A stretch of 64,000 nucleotides of DNA from Diplonema papillatum (taxonomy: Eukaryota > Euglenozoa > Diplonemea > Diplonemida > Diplonemidae): positions 87,810-151,809 of the forward strand of contig JAPJBO010000558.1 of NCBI GenBank assembly GCA_030068145.1. Reading direction: 5' to 3'. Positions 42,601-52,565 of the stretch are shown one piece after another. Positions within the stretch are counted from its first letter, which is position 1. Each line of letters begins with the position of its first letter. The notes under the pieces were generated by a model. It had not been told where the DNA came from and searched no databases. It saw only the letters and a list, made by a program, of their open reading frames with translations. Both the position numbers and the translations under genes were made by a program.

Positions 42601-45600
42601 CCACTTTGTCGCCTAATCCACTTTTGTCGCCTAATCCACTTTTGTCGCCTAATCCACTTTGTCGCCTAATCCACTTTTGTCGCCTAATCCACTTTTGTCG
42701 CCTAATCCACTTTGTTGCCTAATCCACTTTTGTCGCCTAATCCACTTTTGTCGCCTAATCCACTTTGTCGCCTAATCCACTTTGTCGCCTAATCCACTTT
42801 GTCGCCTAATCCACTTTGTCGCCTAATCCACTTTGTCGCCTAATCCACTTTGTCGCCTAATCCACTTTGTCGCCTAATCCACTTTGTCGCCTAATCCACT
42901 TTGTCGCCTAATCCACTTTGTCACCTAATCCACTTTTGTCGCCTAATCCACTTTGTCGCCTAATCCACTTTGTCGCCTAATCCACTTTGTCGCCTAATCC
43001 ACTTTGTCACCTAATCCACTTTTGTCGCCTAATCCACTTTGTCGCCTAATCCACTTTTGTCGCCTAATCCACTTTGTTGCCTAATCCACTTTGTCGCCTA
43101 ATCCACTTTTGTCGCCTAATCCACTTTGTCGCCTAATCCACTTTGTCGCCTAATCCACTTTTGTCACCTAATCCACTTTTGTCGCCTAATCCACTTTTGT
43201 CGCCTAATCCACTTTTGTCGCCTAATCCACTTTTGTCGCCTAATCCACTTTTGTCGCCTAATCCACTTTTGTCGCCTAATCCACTTTGTTGCCTAATCCA
43301 CTTTTGTCGCCTAATCCACTTTTGTCGCCTAATCCACTTTGTCACCTAATCCACTTTGTCGCCAAATCCACTTTCTCGCCTAATCCACTTTGTCGCCCCG
43401 TATGGGGCATTTGTGGGGGGTCATAGGGGGGGCCTTTGGGTACCTCAGGGGCCTTCCGAGGGGGTCATTGGGGGGTCAGGGAGACCATGGGGGGGCTATA
43501 TATGCGAGTACCGAATCCTTGTTGATGTCAACACGGTAACCAACACTGCCATCTCGTTCACTTTGCAAGTTGCCTCCGATTCTGAACATTAACTTGGCAT
43601 CACTCTTCATTCATTGCCTGATCAGCGGAATTGGACTGCTGGAATGGAAGTGCGGACAAGTGCTGGAAGCAAAGGTGGCAAACCCGAAAATGACTCCGAT
43701 CAGTGTAGTTTGAATGATGAAAGGAAAGTGCGAACGAGGGCGAAGACCAGTACCCACTCTCCAGGCTCCTGCGATCCAACTGTCAGAATCTTCCCGACGA
43801 CAAACGCGAGTCTCTCCAGTTCTGCCAGTGAAGCCAATACGAGCGACCAACTGCTCTGTCTCCCGCATCTTTGTTCCTCGTTTGATTGAGCTGGTGGTAC
43901 TTTGAAGTAGTTAGGCTCTTGTTCAAATGTGCTGACTAAGAATCGAAGGCACCCTTCTTACTACGGCTCCCTTCACGAAGGAAAATGTGGATTCAGAACC
44001 TTGCATATAGACCCCCGAGTACCCGTGACCCGTGCGCAACAGCGTGAATTGTGAAGACGAAAGACCCCATTTTTCACGTTTAAGAGTCTCAAATAAATGG
44101 AGAAATGTTTTGAAAGGGTCCCCCCAGCACAATATGTGTTGAGTCGCGATGAAGTTGGACGAGAGGCGCTACAAATTGTGATCTCAAACAGCCAAAATAG
44201 TCACTTTCCCTGTGGGAACTTTTTGTGAAAGGGTCCCCCTATACAATTCATGCCAGTTGCTAGAAGCGACAAAGTGGATTATCAAAAGCGACAAAGTAGA
44301 TTATTACTGGATTCACAAATAATCCACAAAGTGATTATAATCCAGTTTGTCGCGAAAGTGGATTATGAATCCACATTGTCGGAATCCAGTTATATAGAAC
44401 CCGTTTTGTCGTTGACCCTTTTATTATTCCGGACTGTTATTAAGGGACTGTAAACAGTTGTCTAAACCACAGGTACCTTGACCGGAAAAGAAAGAACAGT
44501 GCAGTGCCTGTCGAGTTTGTAGAAGCCAATGCCGAGGAACTGCCATTTGAGGACAACACATTCGATGCATACACGATTGCATTCGGCATCCGCAATGTGA
44601 CTCACACACCGAAGGCGCTCAGTGAAGCATACCGCGTGCTGAAAAAGGGTGGTCGCCTGCTTGTTCTGGAGTTCTCACGCGTTGAGAATGACACCTTGCG
44701 GAGTGTCTACGATGCCTACTCATTCAATGTCATCCCTGTATGCTGCTTTTTCTTCATCGGAGTTGTGGTTAAGGTCCAGATGGTCAGTCAGAGCTAGAAC
44801 TTCCCCTCCGGTCTCACAGAAGACGAAAGTGTAAAGGGCAGCACCTGGTAGTCACACATGAAGAAAGAATTGCCATCCACAGTGAATTCTTCTAATGTTG
44901 GGGTCTTTGGTGCACTAGTTTGCACTTTAAGTCTTCATTAAAAGGTCACTTGCTCACTGTATCTTGCTGAATCCTGCTGGATACTGTAATTGTCATTACC
45001 ATCACTCTCAGGTTCTGGGCCATGTTCTTGCTGGTGACTGGAACTCTTACCAGTACCTTGTCGAGTCCATCCGCAAGTTCCCACCTCAGGAAGAGTTTGC
45101 GGACATGGTATGTTGTTTGTGTCTTCTACCTACCCCCTGCAATCACAAGCGACCCAAGATGAAGAACCAGGTGCACACCACCCATGTCCCATCATTGCAT
45201 TGTTTCAGGGAATCCTGGGTTATTCATTATTTTGTGCATCATTGCACCAGGGGCAAGTGACTCAACTTAATTCATTCACTTGTTTGTATGTATTGCTCTG
45301 TTCTTCTTCCCGACTTCTTCCAGACGCGAACTACACATACTACTAGTCATCATAACCACCTCCTGGTAGCTTCCGCTGCCGGTGGGTGGGCAGGAGCACA
45401 AGATGGTAGTTGGGTGGACAGATGGGTGGATGGAGGTGGGCAGGTCGGTGGATGGGTGAACAGGTGGGTAGTTGGGTGGACGGGCGAGTGGACGGGCGAG
45501 TGGATGGGCGGGCAAGTGGGTGAGCTGTGTACAGGTGTGCAGGGAGGTGTGCTAGTGTACTTCGGACACGGCTCTCTTAAGCCCTGTTCGTGTTCCTCCT

Positions 45601-47708
45601 CCTCTGATCCTCTTCGTTGGCCACCTCGACGGACAGCTTGCAGGGTGTGTCTTCACATTGTGCAAGAGAACTCGGATGCATCTACCAACTGTAGCTGCCA
45701 GTTGTTGAGGCATTCGACCATCATCTGGCTCTTCTGGTTTGCGGTTGCAACGGTCGGGTACCACGAGTTTGCCTTTCTTATGTCAAACTCTCCAATTCCC
45801 TCTTTGGTTTTGGTTTGAAGATGTTGCACGGTGTTTGCTCCAGCACCTCCTTCGGACTCGGGTCGCATTATTGATCAATTACTGTATCCACACCCACCAC
45901 CTCATGATCACCTTCCCACTTCTGACTATGCTGTAGCAGCCATGCACAAGCCTGCAAACCCGGGCAGACCCAGTCGTCTTCCCCCATCTGGTCCCCGAAC
46001 GACGAGCACCAGGTTAGCCTTCAGGCAACAAGCGATGATTGGAAGGCCGCATCGGTAACAGTGGGCCAACCCATCCCGGAATGGCTCTCCGAGCACATCA
46101 GCAACATGCAGGCCTCGTCTTCCTCAGCTTGGATGATCCCAGGGGCCCATCACTTCATCTGGATCGAAGGTGCCCCTGTCGAAGTCGCTCACAACAGACT
46201 CTTTTGGGCACGTGGTTTATTTGTGTGTGCGAAGGACCTGTTTCGTATCATCACATGGTGGGTTCCAATGCAGCCAACTTTGATTTGAACTGACATTTCC
46301 ACGGCGTGGTATTTGTTCGGGTTTGCGGGTTCCAAAAAGTTATCGAGATTGGGGAAAAAGCTGAGCGTGTTCGAGAATGGGCACGATTTTGAAAACGTTC
46401 CGCCAGGTGTAGGGTTTGCCAAGGGTAAAGGTGCCCTGAGCCCACAATCTTTGGGCTCAGGGCGGGAGGGTGGGGAAGTGAATTCGTGCACCCGGTTGAA
46501 AGGTCAGTTGAAAGGTGTGTCACACTTCGGAGTCCACGTCCACTTATGTGGGGAGTTGTAAAGTACAGGAGGAACCGGAAATCGCTAGAAAGAGGCACCT
46601 GCATTCCAACTCGACCTTCTCGAGAAAGCAGTATGCAGGTGGGTGAAAGGGAGGCCCTGGGACTGTGAAGGCATGACTACCCCCACAAAGAGGACTCTCA
46701 TCTAGCGTTATCTCTCTGTCCAGCTGCCATATCCATCCTATCCTCAGCCAAGCATCGGCCATTGTGCCTCTCTTTTGGTTATCAACCGTACTCCTCGCTC
46801 GGGTTTCGTCTTCAACCGTAACTGCCTCTGGTGGTTTGGCTTAGCGTGCGAAGAACCTCATCTGCTCTCTTTCGTGACTACCTCTTAGAGCGCACCATGT
46901 CGGCGTTCTCGATGGCAGTGTTGGTGCCGGCATCCGCCGCTTCCTTTGTGGTGTCTCGGGGGTCGATGGTTGCAGCAGCTGCTTCTTCACCGGCACTCAC
47001 AGCTTGCATCTCGACTTCGGTGGCATCCAGGGGTGAAGGCCTGCACTCCCGTCTCTTCTGCTGGCCGTGCTTGGGTTGTTGCTGTGGGGCCTGGCCAAAC
47101 ACAAGGCTGCTCTGTGCAAGGTGGGGCCATAATTGTGTAGCCCCCTCCCGCCGGCTGCAGGGAAAGTGGTCACCACAAAGGAAATTCCCCGAAACTCCCC
47201 AATACTCCCCGATATTTTCGTCTGGACCAGGTGGCTGTCATAGCAACAAATGCAACACAAGGTGCTTGATTGCAGCTGCCCTGGCTCAGATTGATAACAT
47301 TACAGGATGTAACCGACCTTGCAGGATTCTGACAGGATGACGGAGCCAGGCGGATCAGTGTCAAGTTCCCCATTGCAAAGCCGAAGTTCGAGAGACCAGC
47401 AGTGGCCGCTTTTTCTCACTTTGCTGCCTTTGCTGGCTTCTGGATATGCTGGTTCACTTTGCTTGCAATCGTCCACCAAAGAGGTGTTGTCAACCAAAGA
47501 GTTGCTGTTGGTCCATGTGTGCTGGATGTTTGCAAGGGTGCCCAACACCAAATGACCAGACAAGAAGCCCCAGAATTCCGATAGTTTACTCCAAAACTTG
47601 CATCTCATCACAACTCTACAACAGATTCGAACAGCAGGGTTCAAAGGTGTCTCCTATGAATCCCTGACCTTTGGAGTTTGCGCCTTGCACTCAGGTTGGA
47701 AGCTGTAA
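36626..47708 (+). CDS. COQ5: 2-methoxy-6-polyprenyl-1,4-benzoquinol methylase (COQ5), 5 exons
   Basis: Exons 36626-36855, 40624-40830, 44473-44737, 45012-45107 and 47625-47708, 293 residues, about the family length. COQ5 is the SAM-dependent C-methyltransferase of ubiquinone synthesis, part of the mitochondrial CoQ complex. The first about 20 residues ([20 protein letters not shown]) look like a mitochondrial presequence. Family blocks in order: [11 protein letters not shown] and [14 protein letters not shown]-like text in exon 1; WKD..IK and the SAM motif LDVAGGTGD (residues 96-104) in exon 2; [26 protein letters not shown] and [15 protein letters not shown] in exon 3; [18 protein letters not shown] in exon 4; [19 protein letters not shown] at the end. 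Intron phases are 2, 2, 0, 0; donors gtctgc, gtttgc, gtatgc, gtatgt. Introns are 3768, 3642, 274 and 2517 bases, filled with repeats. All catalytic blocks are intact. Confidence 0.95.
37071..37457 (+). repeat. ~400-bp dispersed repeat, copy 3 (COQ5 intron 1)
   Basis: Near-identical to 15671-16097, beginning CCATGTCCACTGTGCTCTGC. It is flanked by poly-C runs ending in TGCAGGGCCTG at 36942-36970 and 37459-37485, which may mark a duplicated target. Confidence 0.85.
38500..39240 (+). pseudogene. Internally deleted, frameshifted copy of the Cys/His-rich element
   Basis: 39058-39118 matches the first Cys/His unit of the 48.6-kb protein ([17 protein letters not shown], then a stop). The sequence then jumps to its C-terminal tail ([16 protein letters not shown]...[13 protein letters not shown]), with about 560 bp missing. 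Upstream, 38950-39058 continues the frame as [20 protein letters not shown], showing that the ancestral protein was longer at its N-terminus than the 48.6-kb copy. Confidence 0.7.
39250..39570 (-). repeat. ~300-bp dispersed repeat, inverted relative to 46570-46850
   Basis: The reverse complement shares ACCTGCATTCCAACTCG, TATGCA..GTGGGCGGGGGTC, CTGGGACTGTGAAGGCGTGA, CTACCCCACAAGAAGGACTC and GGTTATCAACC with 46570-46850. The CTGGGACTGTGAAGGC segment ties it to the hairpin repeat of intron B/C. Confidence 0.65.
41340..41640 (+). repeat. 11-bp minisatellite GGACCCTAAAA (about 16 units) in a dispersed repeat
   Basis: Units 41441-41621. The left flank (CCAAAAACAATCGGAAACCC, GTCACCAAACCGCTGGGACC) and the right flank (GACCCCTG..TTGCCGGAA) match 51880-52020 in reverse orientation, where only three units are present. 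A third short copy lies at 12205-12256. It lies in COQ5 intron 2. Confidence 0.9.
42150..42330 (-). pseudogene. Relic of the Cys/His-rich element tail
   Basis: The minus strand retains CGATGAATTGGACGAGCAGT, CGAAGGAGTAG, AAGCATGACACATCACGTG and GAAGAGATAACTG, matching the C-terminal coding end of the 48.6-kb element with several disruptions. Confidence 0.6.
42443..43395 (+). repeat. 18-19-bp minisatellite CTAATCCACTTTTGTCGC, about 50 units, started by a palindrome
   Basis: Units alternate between CACTTTGTCGC and CACTTTTGTCGC, with occasional GTTGC or GTCAC variants. The array begins with a perfect 28-bp palindrome at 42443-42470 (GACAAAGTGGATTA and its complement). Scattered inverted units appear at 44265-44385 (GCGACAAAGTGGATTA). 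It lies in COQ5 intron 2 and is followed by a GGGGGTCATAGGGG-type G-rich stretch at 43410-43495. Confidence 0.95.
45395..45540 (+). repeat. GGTGGRY-type degenerate minisatellite in COQ5 intron 4
   Basis: Irregular GGGTGGACAGAT, GGGTGGATGGA and GGGCGAGTGGAC units over about 130 bases; G-rich on the + strand. Confidence 0.85.
46570..46850 (+). repeat. ~300-bp dispersed repeat, direct copy in COQ5 intron 4
   Basis: Counterpart of 39250-39570. It contains ACCTGCATTCCAACTCGACC, GGGAGGCCCTGGGACTGTGA and GGTTATCAACCGTACTCCTC. Confidence 0.65.
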
Positions 47709-47854
47709 AGTCTCGCTTATGGGTGGTACAGGTAGCTGATTGCATCAGGGATGGACCAGCCAGACTCACACAGTAGGTTGGCAACGGCTTCCTGCTGTTG
47801 ATTGTTCTCACAGATGGTCTCATCAGGCAGATACACACTTGGTCACAAATGAAG

Positions 47855-48012
47855 GTTCTTGTTGGAAGCTGCCTCCAAAGCTGGCGAAGAGTTCATCAAC
47901 TCACAGTGGGTCTACATGACAACAATGTGGAACATGGTCGGTATTTTTTGTGTGGTGCTGGTGTCACTTGCAAACATTGCGATAGTTTGTCATCCTTGGC
48001 TCAGTCGTGCTG
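47855..48012 (+). CDS. Possible exon of an unidentified membrane protein
   Basis: An open stretch reading EAASKAGEEFINSQWVYMTT, then a hydrophobic segment (MVGIFCVVLVSLANIAIVC) typical of one transmembrane helix, ending near SRADPSLSAV before a possible donor gtatgc (48030). It lacks an initiator and a second confirmed exon, so it is a candidate only. The stretch 48340-48535 also has a hydrophobic frame but no other support. Confidence 0.25.
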
Positions 48013-48577
48013 ACCCCTCACTCTCAGCTGTGTATGCTTTCATATAAGAACCTCATCACACACACCTCCTCCGCAACAGCTGTTCTTTTACAGGAGTCTT
48101 ATGGTACATCCAGTAACTAGTTTCTGTGTCTACCATATGCCATTGGCCAAGAACAAAATCAGTACCATGGCAGCATACAAGAGGTGATGAGACGAAAACA
48201 GGTCCAAGTATACCCAAACAAACAGGGGTCGTAGTGAAATTGCCTGCCGTTAATCACAACACATAGTCACTAGCAGGCTTGTCCTCCTCTGGAGCTTGCA
48301 AACAATCACCACTTATTCTTTTAAGAAAGTCCACATTTGAATGGGCCTGCTTTCTATGCAAGAATCAAGGAGGTGCCAGTTGCAAAACAAGCAGGCCTGG
48401 AATTCAGTTCTGAACTACAAATCTTGTCTTATCTTGGTGGTGGTTTTAGCTGCATTCATCTATATTCACAGCATCATACTTTGCCAGAATCTTTCTGCCC
48501 AAACCCCATCCAGGCCGGCATTTCTCCATCCCTAGATTGATATCTACCCCATAACCACTTGCATCAATGTACATGAG

Positions 48578-49501
48578 CCAATTCACCTACCCCCCCTGAA
48601 AGCGACTTGAGCTCGATTGCACTCGATTACGCGTCGATTACACTCGATTACACTGTGGGGTGAGCGGGTGTGCCCCGGGCACCAAAAGGTGAAGTGCGAC
48701 GTGTGTAAGCGCCGGGGCAAGTCGGTGGCGTGGTGCTGCCAGGCCCATCACAGGGAGGGTGATGGCCTAGCCGTAAAAATGTGTACCGAGCACCGGATGA
48801 CGCAGTGCGCCACGTGTAAGACGACAGCCGAGTGCTGTCGCAACCATCACCACCGATGCCTCGATCATGGCATGCCGACGTGCGACGGCTGTAAGAAACA
48901 CGCCGACCTGAGGAGTAGGAGACCCGGGCACTGCTGCAGGAAAGGGCACCACCGGGCGGCCGTGGCGAGAGGTGAAGAAACAACGGCGAAGAAGAGGAAG
49001 GCGGAGCCGGAGGGTCCCGCGCCAGCGCCGAGACAGGCGAAACGTGAGAACGTGGTGCTCGTTCTGCCGGAAGCAGAGGAAGACGAGCGAGAACCCGCAA
49101 CATCAACGCCGACATCAGCAGCGAAGGTCGGGAAGACGGCGCCAACGCCAGCGAAGAAGCGGCAACCAGACTCCGCGGCGGAGCCGGTACCGAAAAGACG
49201 CAAAGGACGCGTCGATGCGCCACGACCATCGCCCAGGCGCCGAGAAAAAGCAGAAATCGACGCGCAACCGATGAACCTCGACGAGCAATCGAAGAAGAAG
49301 CGAAGCACCAAACGCGCGCCTGAGCGCGACGATCAAGACGAGCTAAAGAGGCGAAAGCATGACACATCACGTGCGAAGAGATAACCGCGCCGTCGGCGAT
49401 GCAGATTATCGCCACAGATTCTTTGCATTCTAATCCAAACGATTACACTCGATTACACTCGATTACGATCGATTACAATCGATCAACTTTTGGTGAATTG
49501 G
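48578..49501 (+). mobile_element. 924-bp element with CCAATTCACC / GGTGAATTGG ends, carrying a Cys/His-rich gene
   Basis: The ends are 10-bp inverted repeats. Just inside each end lie ACTCGATTAC microsatellite units (48615-48655, 49440-49482). The stretch 49395-49501 recurs in direct orientation at 51170-51258, where it runs on into CTCAGTACATGT. That outer sequence is the inverse of 48570-48577, so a larger 2.7-kb element (48570-51268) is equally possible. Confidence 0.6.
48617..49384 (+). CDS. Cys/His-rich repeat protein with basic tail, element-encoded
   Basis: About 255 codons, open from a non-ATG position; the first in-frame ATG is at 48779, and a relic at 39 kb shows upstream coding sequence, so this copy is probably 5'-truncated. 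Residues 15-118 hold three repeats of the form C-x2-H-x4-C-x2-C-x(5-9)-C-C-x2-H-H or G-H-H (CPGHQKVKCDVC..WCCQAHH; CTEHRMTQCATC..ECCRNHHH; CLDHGMPTCDGC..HCCRKGHH), probably zinc-binding. The rest is Lys/Arg/Pro-rich with nuclear-localisation-like KKRK/KRRK clusters, ending [14 protein letters not shown] do not recognise the family. Multiple relics in the window show that it travels with a repeat. It may bind nucleic acid (inference). Confidence 0.55.
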   Translation: MHSITRRLHSITLWGERVCPGHQKVKCDVCKRRGKSVAWCCQAHHREGDGLAVKMCTEHRMTQCATCKTTAECCRNHHHRCLDHGMPTCDGCKKHADLRSRRPGHCCRKGHHRAAVARGEETTAKKRKAEPEGPAPAPRQAKRENVVLVLPEAEEDEREPATSTPTSAAKVGKTAPTPAKKRQPDSAAEPVPKRRKGRVDAPRPSPRRREKAEIDAQPMNLDEQSKKKRSTKRAPERDDQDELKRRKHDTSRAKR

Positions 49502-49703
49502 GGGGGTACTGTAACAATTGATTAAACACACAGCACTCAGCCAATCCTGATTAGCTGATGCAACGTGTCTATTATCGAGCCTTCTTCTGGGGCTAAAGAT
49601 GCTGATAGCACGATCATCGAATATCGAACAAAAAGAAGCATATTCGTCTGAAAAAAAGATGTAGCCAGGCAGTGCAGCAGGGGACGAGGAAGTTCGGACT
49701 GAC

Positions 49704-50405
49704 TTGTGGAAGCAGGTTGTCGAGTGCATAGGGGCTCGGGTACCATTTTCCCGTATTAGCAACCTTTGCAATTTAGCGCAGCTAATACTCGAGCCTTTTG
49801 GCATTCCCTGCGGGGCAGTTCCAGGCGATATGGCTGTTCGACAAGCGCTTGGCAGACACCCTGTCCTCGAAGATGTCAAGTTTCTGTTTGTGGGTTCGAT
49901 CTCCCTGGCGATAACAAGGCGGTTGAAGACGGAGGCTAATCTCACCTTTAGGCGCATGCCATTGTCAGACGCTACCGTCTGGCATTGCGCAATTCGTGCC
50001 ATAGTCGTTGGGGGTATTGGCAAGGGGGTTCAGTGGACACTCATCTGTTGGCTCCTCGTTACTGCCCACGTAGGTTCCGGGAGGTCTGCTTGGCTGCACG
50101 CGGCTTGTGGTGTTGCTTCGTTCTTGAACTTTTTCTTCGGCTTCATGCGGTTCATCGTCCCGGCCTGCCCCTGGTACACGACTCGTCTCGTCTCCGTAGC
50201 TCGTCTATCCTGCTTCACTTCGTGCTTCCATCGAGCCTACTTGCGCTGTCACATTCCGATGGGTAGTGCGTCTGCGGGAGGAACCTGGCTGACACACCCT
50301 GTCCCTGCGGCCTTCATCGCTGTCTGCTCTCGTGCGCCCACTGTGGGGCATGATTCCGCCTCGGATCCTCGGTTGTGCTCCTTAGCTGGATTGCTAGCTC
50401 GATAA
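49704..50405 (+). other. Unassigned open frame, 233 codons, inside the composite element
   Basis: An uninterrupted frame with a hydrophobic part (VASFLNFFFGFMRFIVPACP) and no recognisable domain. The complementary strand is also open over part of the stretch. It may be a decayed element gene or chance. Confidence 0.2.
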
Positions 50406-50839
50406 GAAGAGCTGGTGTGTGGGCACAAGCGAATGTGGTTGCGGTTGCGGGCCGGCCGGCGTGACTGCGAGCAGACAGGCTGCATGCGCGTGGGCCCAAT
50501 CGCGCCATTCACGCGGTACTCCAAAGGCCTAATCGGGCCGGGCCGGCACATACAGATTGCGACCGGGGCCAGCGTCGCACCTCGGTCTCGTCCCTTACAG
50601 CCGGAGCTCGTGGCTCTCCCCAAGCCTCTGGGAAGGTGGCGGAGCTGGGAAGACGCGAGAGAAAACCAAAGTAGCGGCGGCCGACCTCTGTCTGCAAGCA
50701 CGTCTCTGGCAGGGCAGTCGGCACCAAACAGAGCACAGTACCTCTTCCAAAGCAGTCGGCTGAAGCGGAGCACAGTCAATGGGCATTCAGAGAGTGCAAA
50801 GCATGTCTCTTGTAGGGCAGTGGGCAGCGGGCTTTGACT

Positions 50840-50970
50840 TGTTTTGATGTGCTCTCGGGAAAGGTCAGTGCAGTAGCGATGACCAGGAGATCACATACAG
50901 ATGGGTGGGGAGAGGCCCTGGGACTAAGGCGTGACTACCCCCGTCCCTGTCCCTCCCAGGGCGCCACCCC
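50840..50970 (+). repeat. Single copy of the hairpin repeat of intron B/C
   Basis: It shares TTGACTTGTTTTGATGTG, CTCTCGGGAAAGGTCAG, GGTGGGGAGAGGCCCTGGGA and CCCGTCCCTGTCCCTCCCAG with 5435-5750. The outer stem is weakened by substitutions. Confidence 0.8.
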
Positions 50971-51074
50971 GAATCTAGCCTGGTGCTTGTGCCTGGCACT
51001 TCTTGGGCCAGACAGTGGTCAACATGGGCCAGCCAGGGGTCCACCAGTGGTCGAACCCAAAATACTAGTGTCAA

Positions 51075-51235
51075 TTTCGATCACACTCTACAACATTCCA
51101 CTACACTCTACTACACTCTACTACACTCGATTACACTCTACTACACTCGATTACACTATATTACACCACGATGCAGATTATCGCCACAGATTCTTTGCAT
51201 TCTAACCCCAAAATATTACACTCGATTACGCTCGA
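51075..51235 (+). repeat. ACTCTACTAC / ACTCGATTAC microsatellite and element end
   Basis: Ten-base units ACACTCTACT and ACACTCGATT, then a direct copy of the 3' end of the 924-bp element (GATGCAGATTATCGCCACAG). Confidence 0.8.
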
Positions 51236-51669
51236 TCAGGGGGTAGGTGAATTGGCTCAGTACATGTATGAAACACACAACCACGGGCTTCTGGCCAGGC
51301 AGAAGAGAAGGAAGAAACTATTGACCACTCTCTGCATGCATTTACAACATGTACCTTGGTTCACGGAGCACCAAAATCAGTACCAGGAGTTCAACACTTT
51401 GCCCCTTCCTTGCACAAAGTAAGAAGTCCGCAACACACACCAGTTATCCTACTTTACACAGTAACATGATTGCACTGTGTCCCCCACTCTAGCTTCTTGC
51501 TTCAACTAGCACATTTTCGATCAATGGATCACCGACCACATTCATCGACCACATTCAATTTGATTTGCACTTTTCTCTTATTCATCAAAAACACCAGCAA
51601 CATCACCTGAACAAAGGCTGTGCTTTCTTACTTCTAGATTCTACCCATACCAGTGTGGATCAAACTTTA

Positions 51670-52030
51670 GCACATGAGTGGTAGGTTTCGAGTTTTGGAT
51701 TTCTGGTGACGCCCCCCCTGGGGTTTCTGATGTTTTCCTTAAGGAATTGCCTTGTGGGAGGTGGCTCTGTCTTGTTTTTGCATTCTGCAGCCATTATTTC
51801 AGCCTAAACGAGCTATTTTGCATTTCCCGAGCATTTTAGGACCACCCAAGTGGTAGGTTTCTGGTTTTGAGCTGCTGGGGGCCCCCCTTTTTTCCGAAAA
51901 ACAGGGTCCTTTCAGGGTCCTTTCAGGGTCCCGGCGGTTTGGCGACACATTTTACAGGCGTTTTATGAACCCACGCCGGTGTGGATCAAACTTTCCTGGG
52001 GTTTCCGATTGTTTTTGGGTTCCGTTTGCG
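51670..52030 (+). repeat. Copy of the CCTTAAGGAATT repeat followed by the inverted GGACCCT repeat
   Basis: 51670-51860 matches 25655-25880. 51880-52020 is the inverted, unexpanded counterpart of 41340-41640 (CAGGGTCCTTTCAGGGTCC, three units). Confidence 0.8.
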
Positions 52031-52034
52031 GTTG

Positions 52035-52565
52035 TGTCCTAGTCGGGCTGCAAACCCGCAAACCCGCACTCGGTGGCCCTGCGGGCCCCCTCGTGCATTT
52101 GATGGATTCTTAGTGCTTCGATGTGGGCCTTCTTGTCCAGGTTCGGCCTCTTGTGTGAAGAGGCCGACTCGAAAGAAAACAGGATTCAGCACACACAACG
52201 CAAACAGGAACTAGAAGAAGAAAAGAAATTCACAAGATGGTTTGGGTCGGAGTTGTGCTTGAAAAATCTGGTGTTCGAGAGTTCGTGTGGAAGCAGTCAA
52301 GGTATGTGAAGTTCCGAGTCAGCGAAAAGGTTCTGACAGAGCTATGGGTACATATTTTTGTTGATATTTTGACCGATGCATCCAACGAAACCGTCACAGG
52401 AATTCGAAGCTCCTACGAACGACGTTCTTTCAAGGGTCGCAACTTCGGGAGAACGTGCCCCCCCATTTCGACATGCAACAGTTGCCTATCACGTTTTCGG
52501 TGTTCCTTCAGCAAAGTGCTCCTGAGAGGTCGTGAAGTCCAAGAAGCTGGCCATCAAAGGCCCGC
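52035..52565 (+). repeat. ~510-bp segment duplicated at 56005-56515
   Basis: From CCCGCACTCGGTGGCCCTGC to CAAGAAGCTGGCCATCAAAG the two copies differ at very few bases, 4 kb apart in direct orientation. Both are part of the wider family of diverged units in 52.2-54.8 kb. Confidence 0.9.

Larger units (their letters stand above)
48570..51268. mobile_element. Possible 2.7-kb composite element with inverted ends
   Basis: Left end TGTACATGAGCCAATTCACC followed by TACCCCC (48568-48597) and right end the inverse, GGGGGTAGGTGAATTGG then CTCAGTACATGT (51238-51266). The interior holds the 924-bp element, an unassigned open stretch (49704-50405), a copy of the hairpin repeat (50840-50970) and ACTCTACTACACTCGATTAC repeats (51075-51235). 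No clear target duplication was found. Confidence 0.4.

Noticed and set aside
42443-43395. CRISPR-like array
   Set aside because: The units are contiguous 18-19-bp tandem copies without unique spacers, in a eukaryotic intron.
49463-50023. Minus-strand frame with an FFSDE segment suggesting a Tc1/mariner transposase
   Set aside because: The single short resemblance lacks the rest of the catalytic domain and the helix-turn-helix region.
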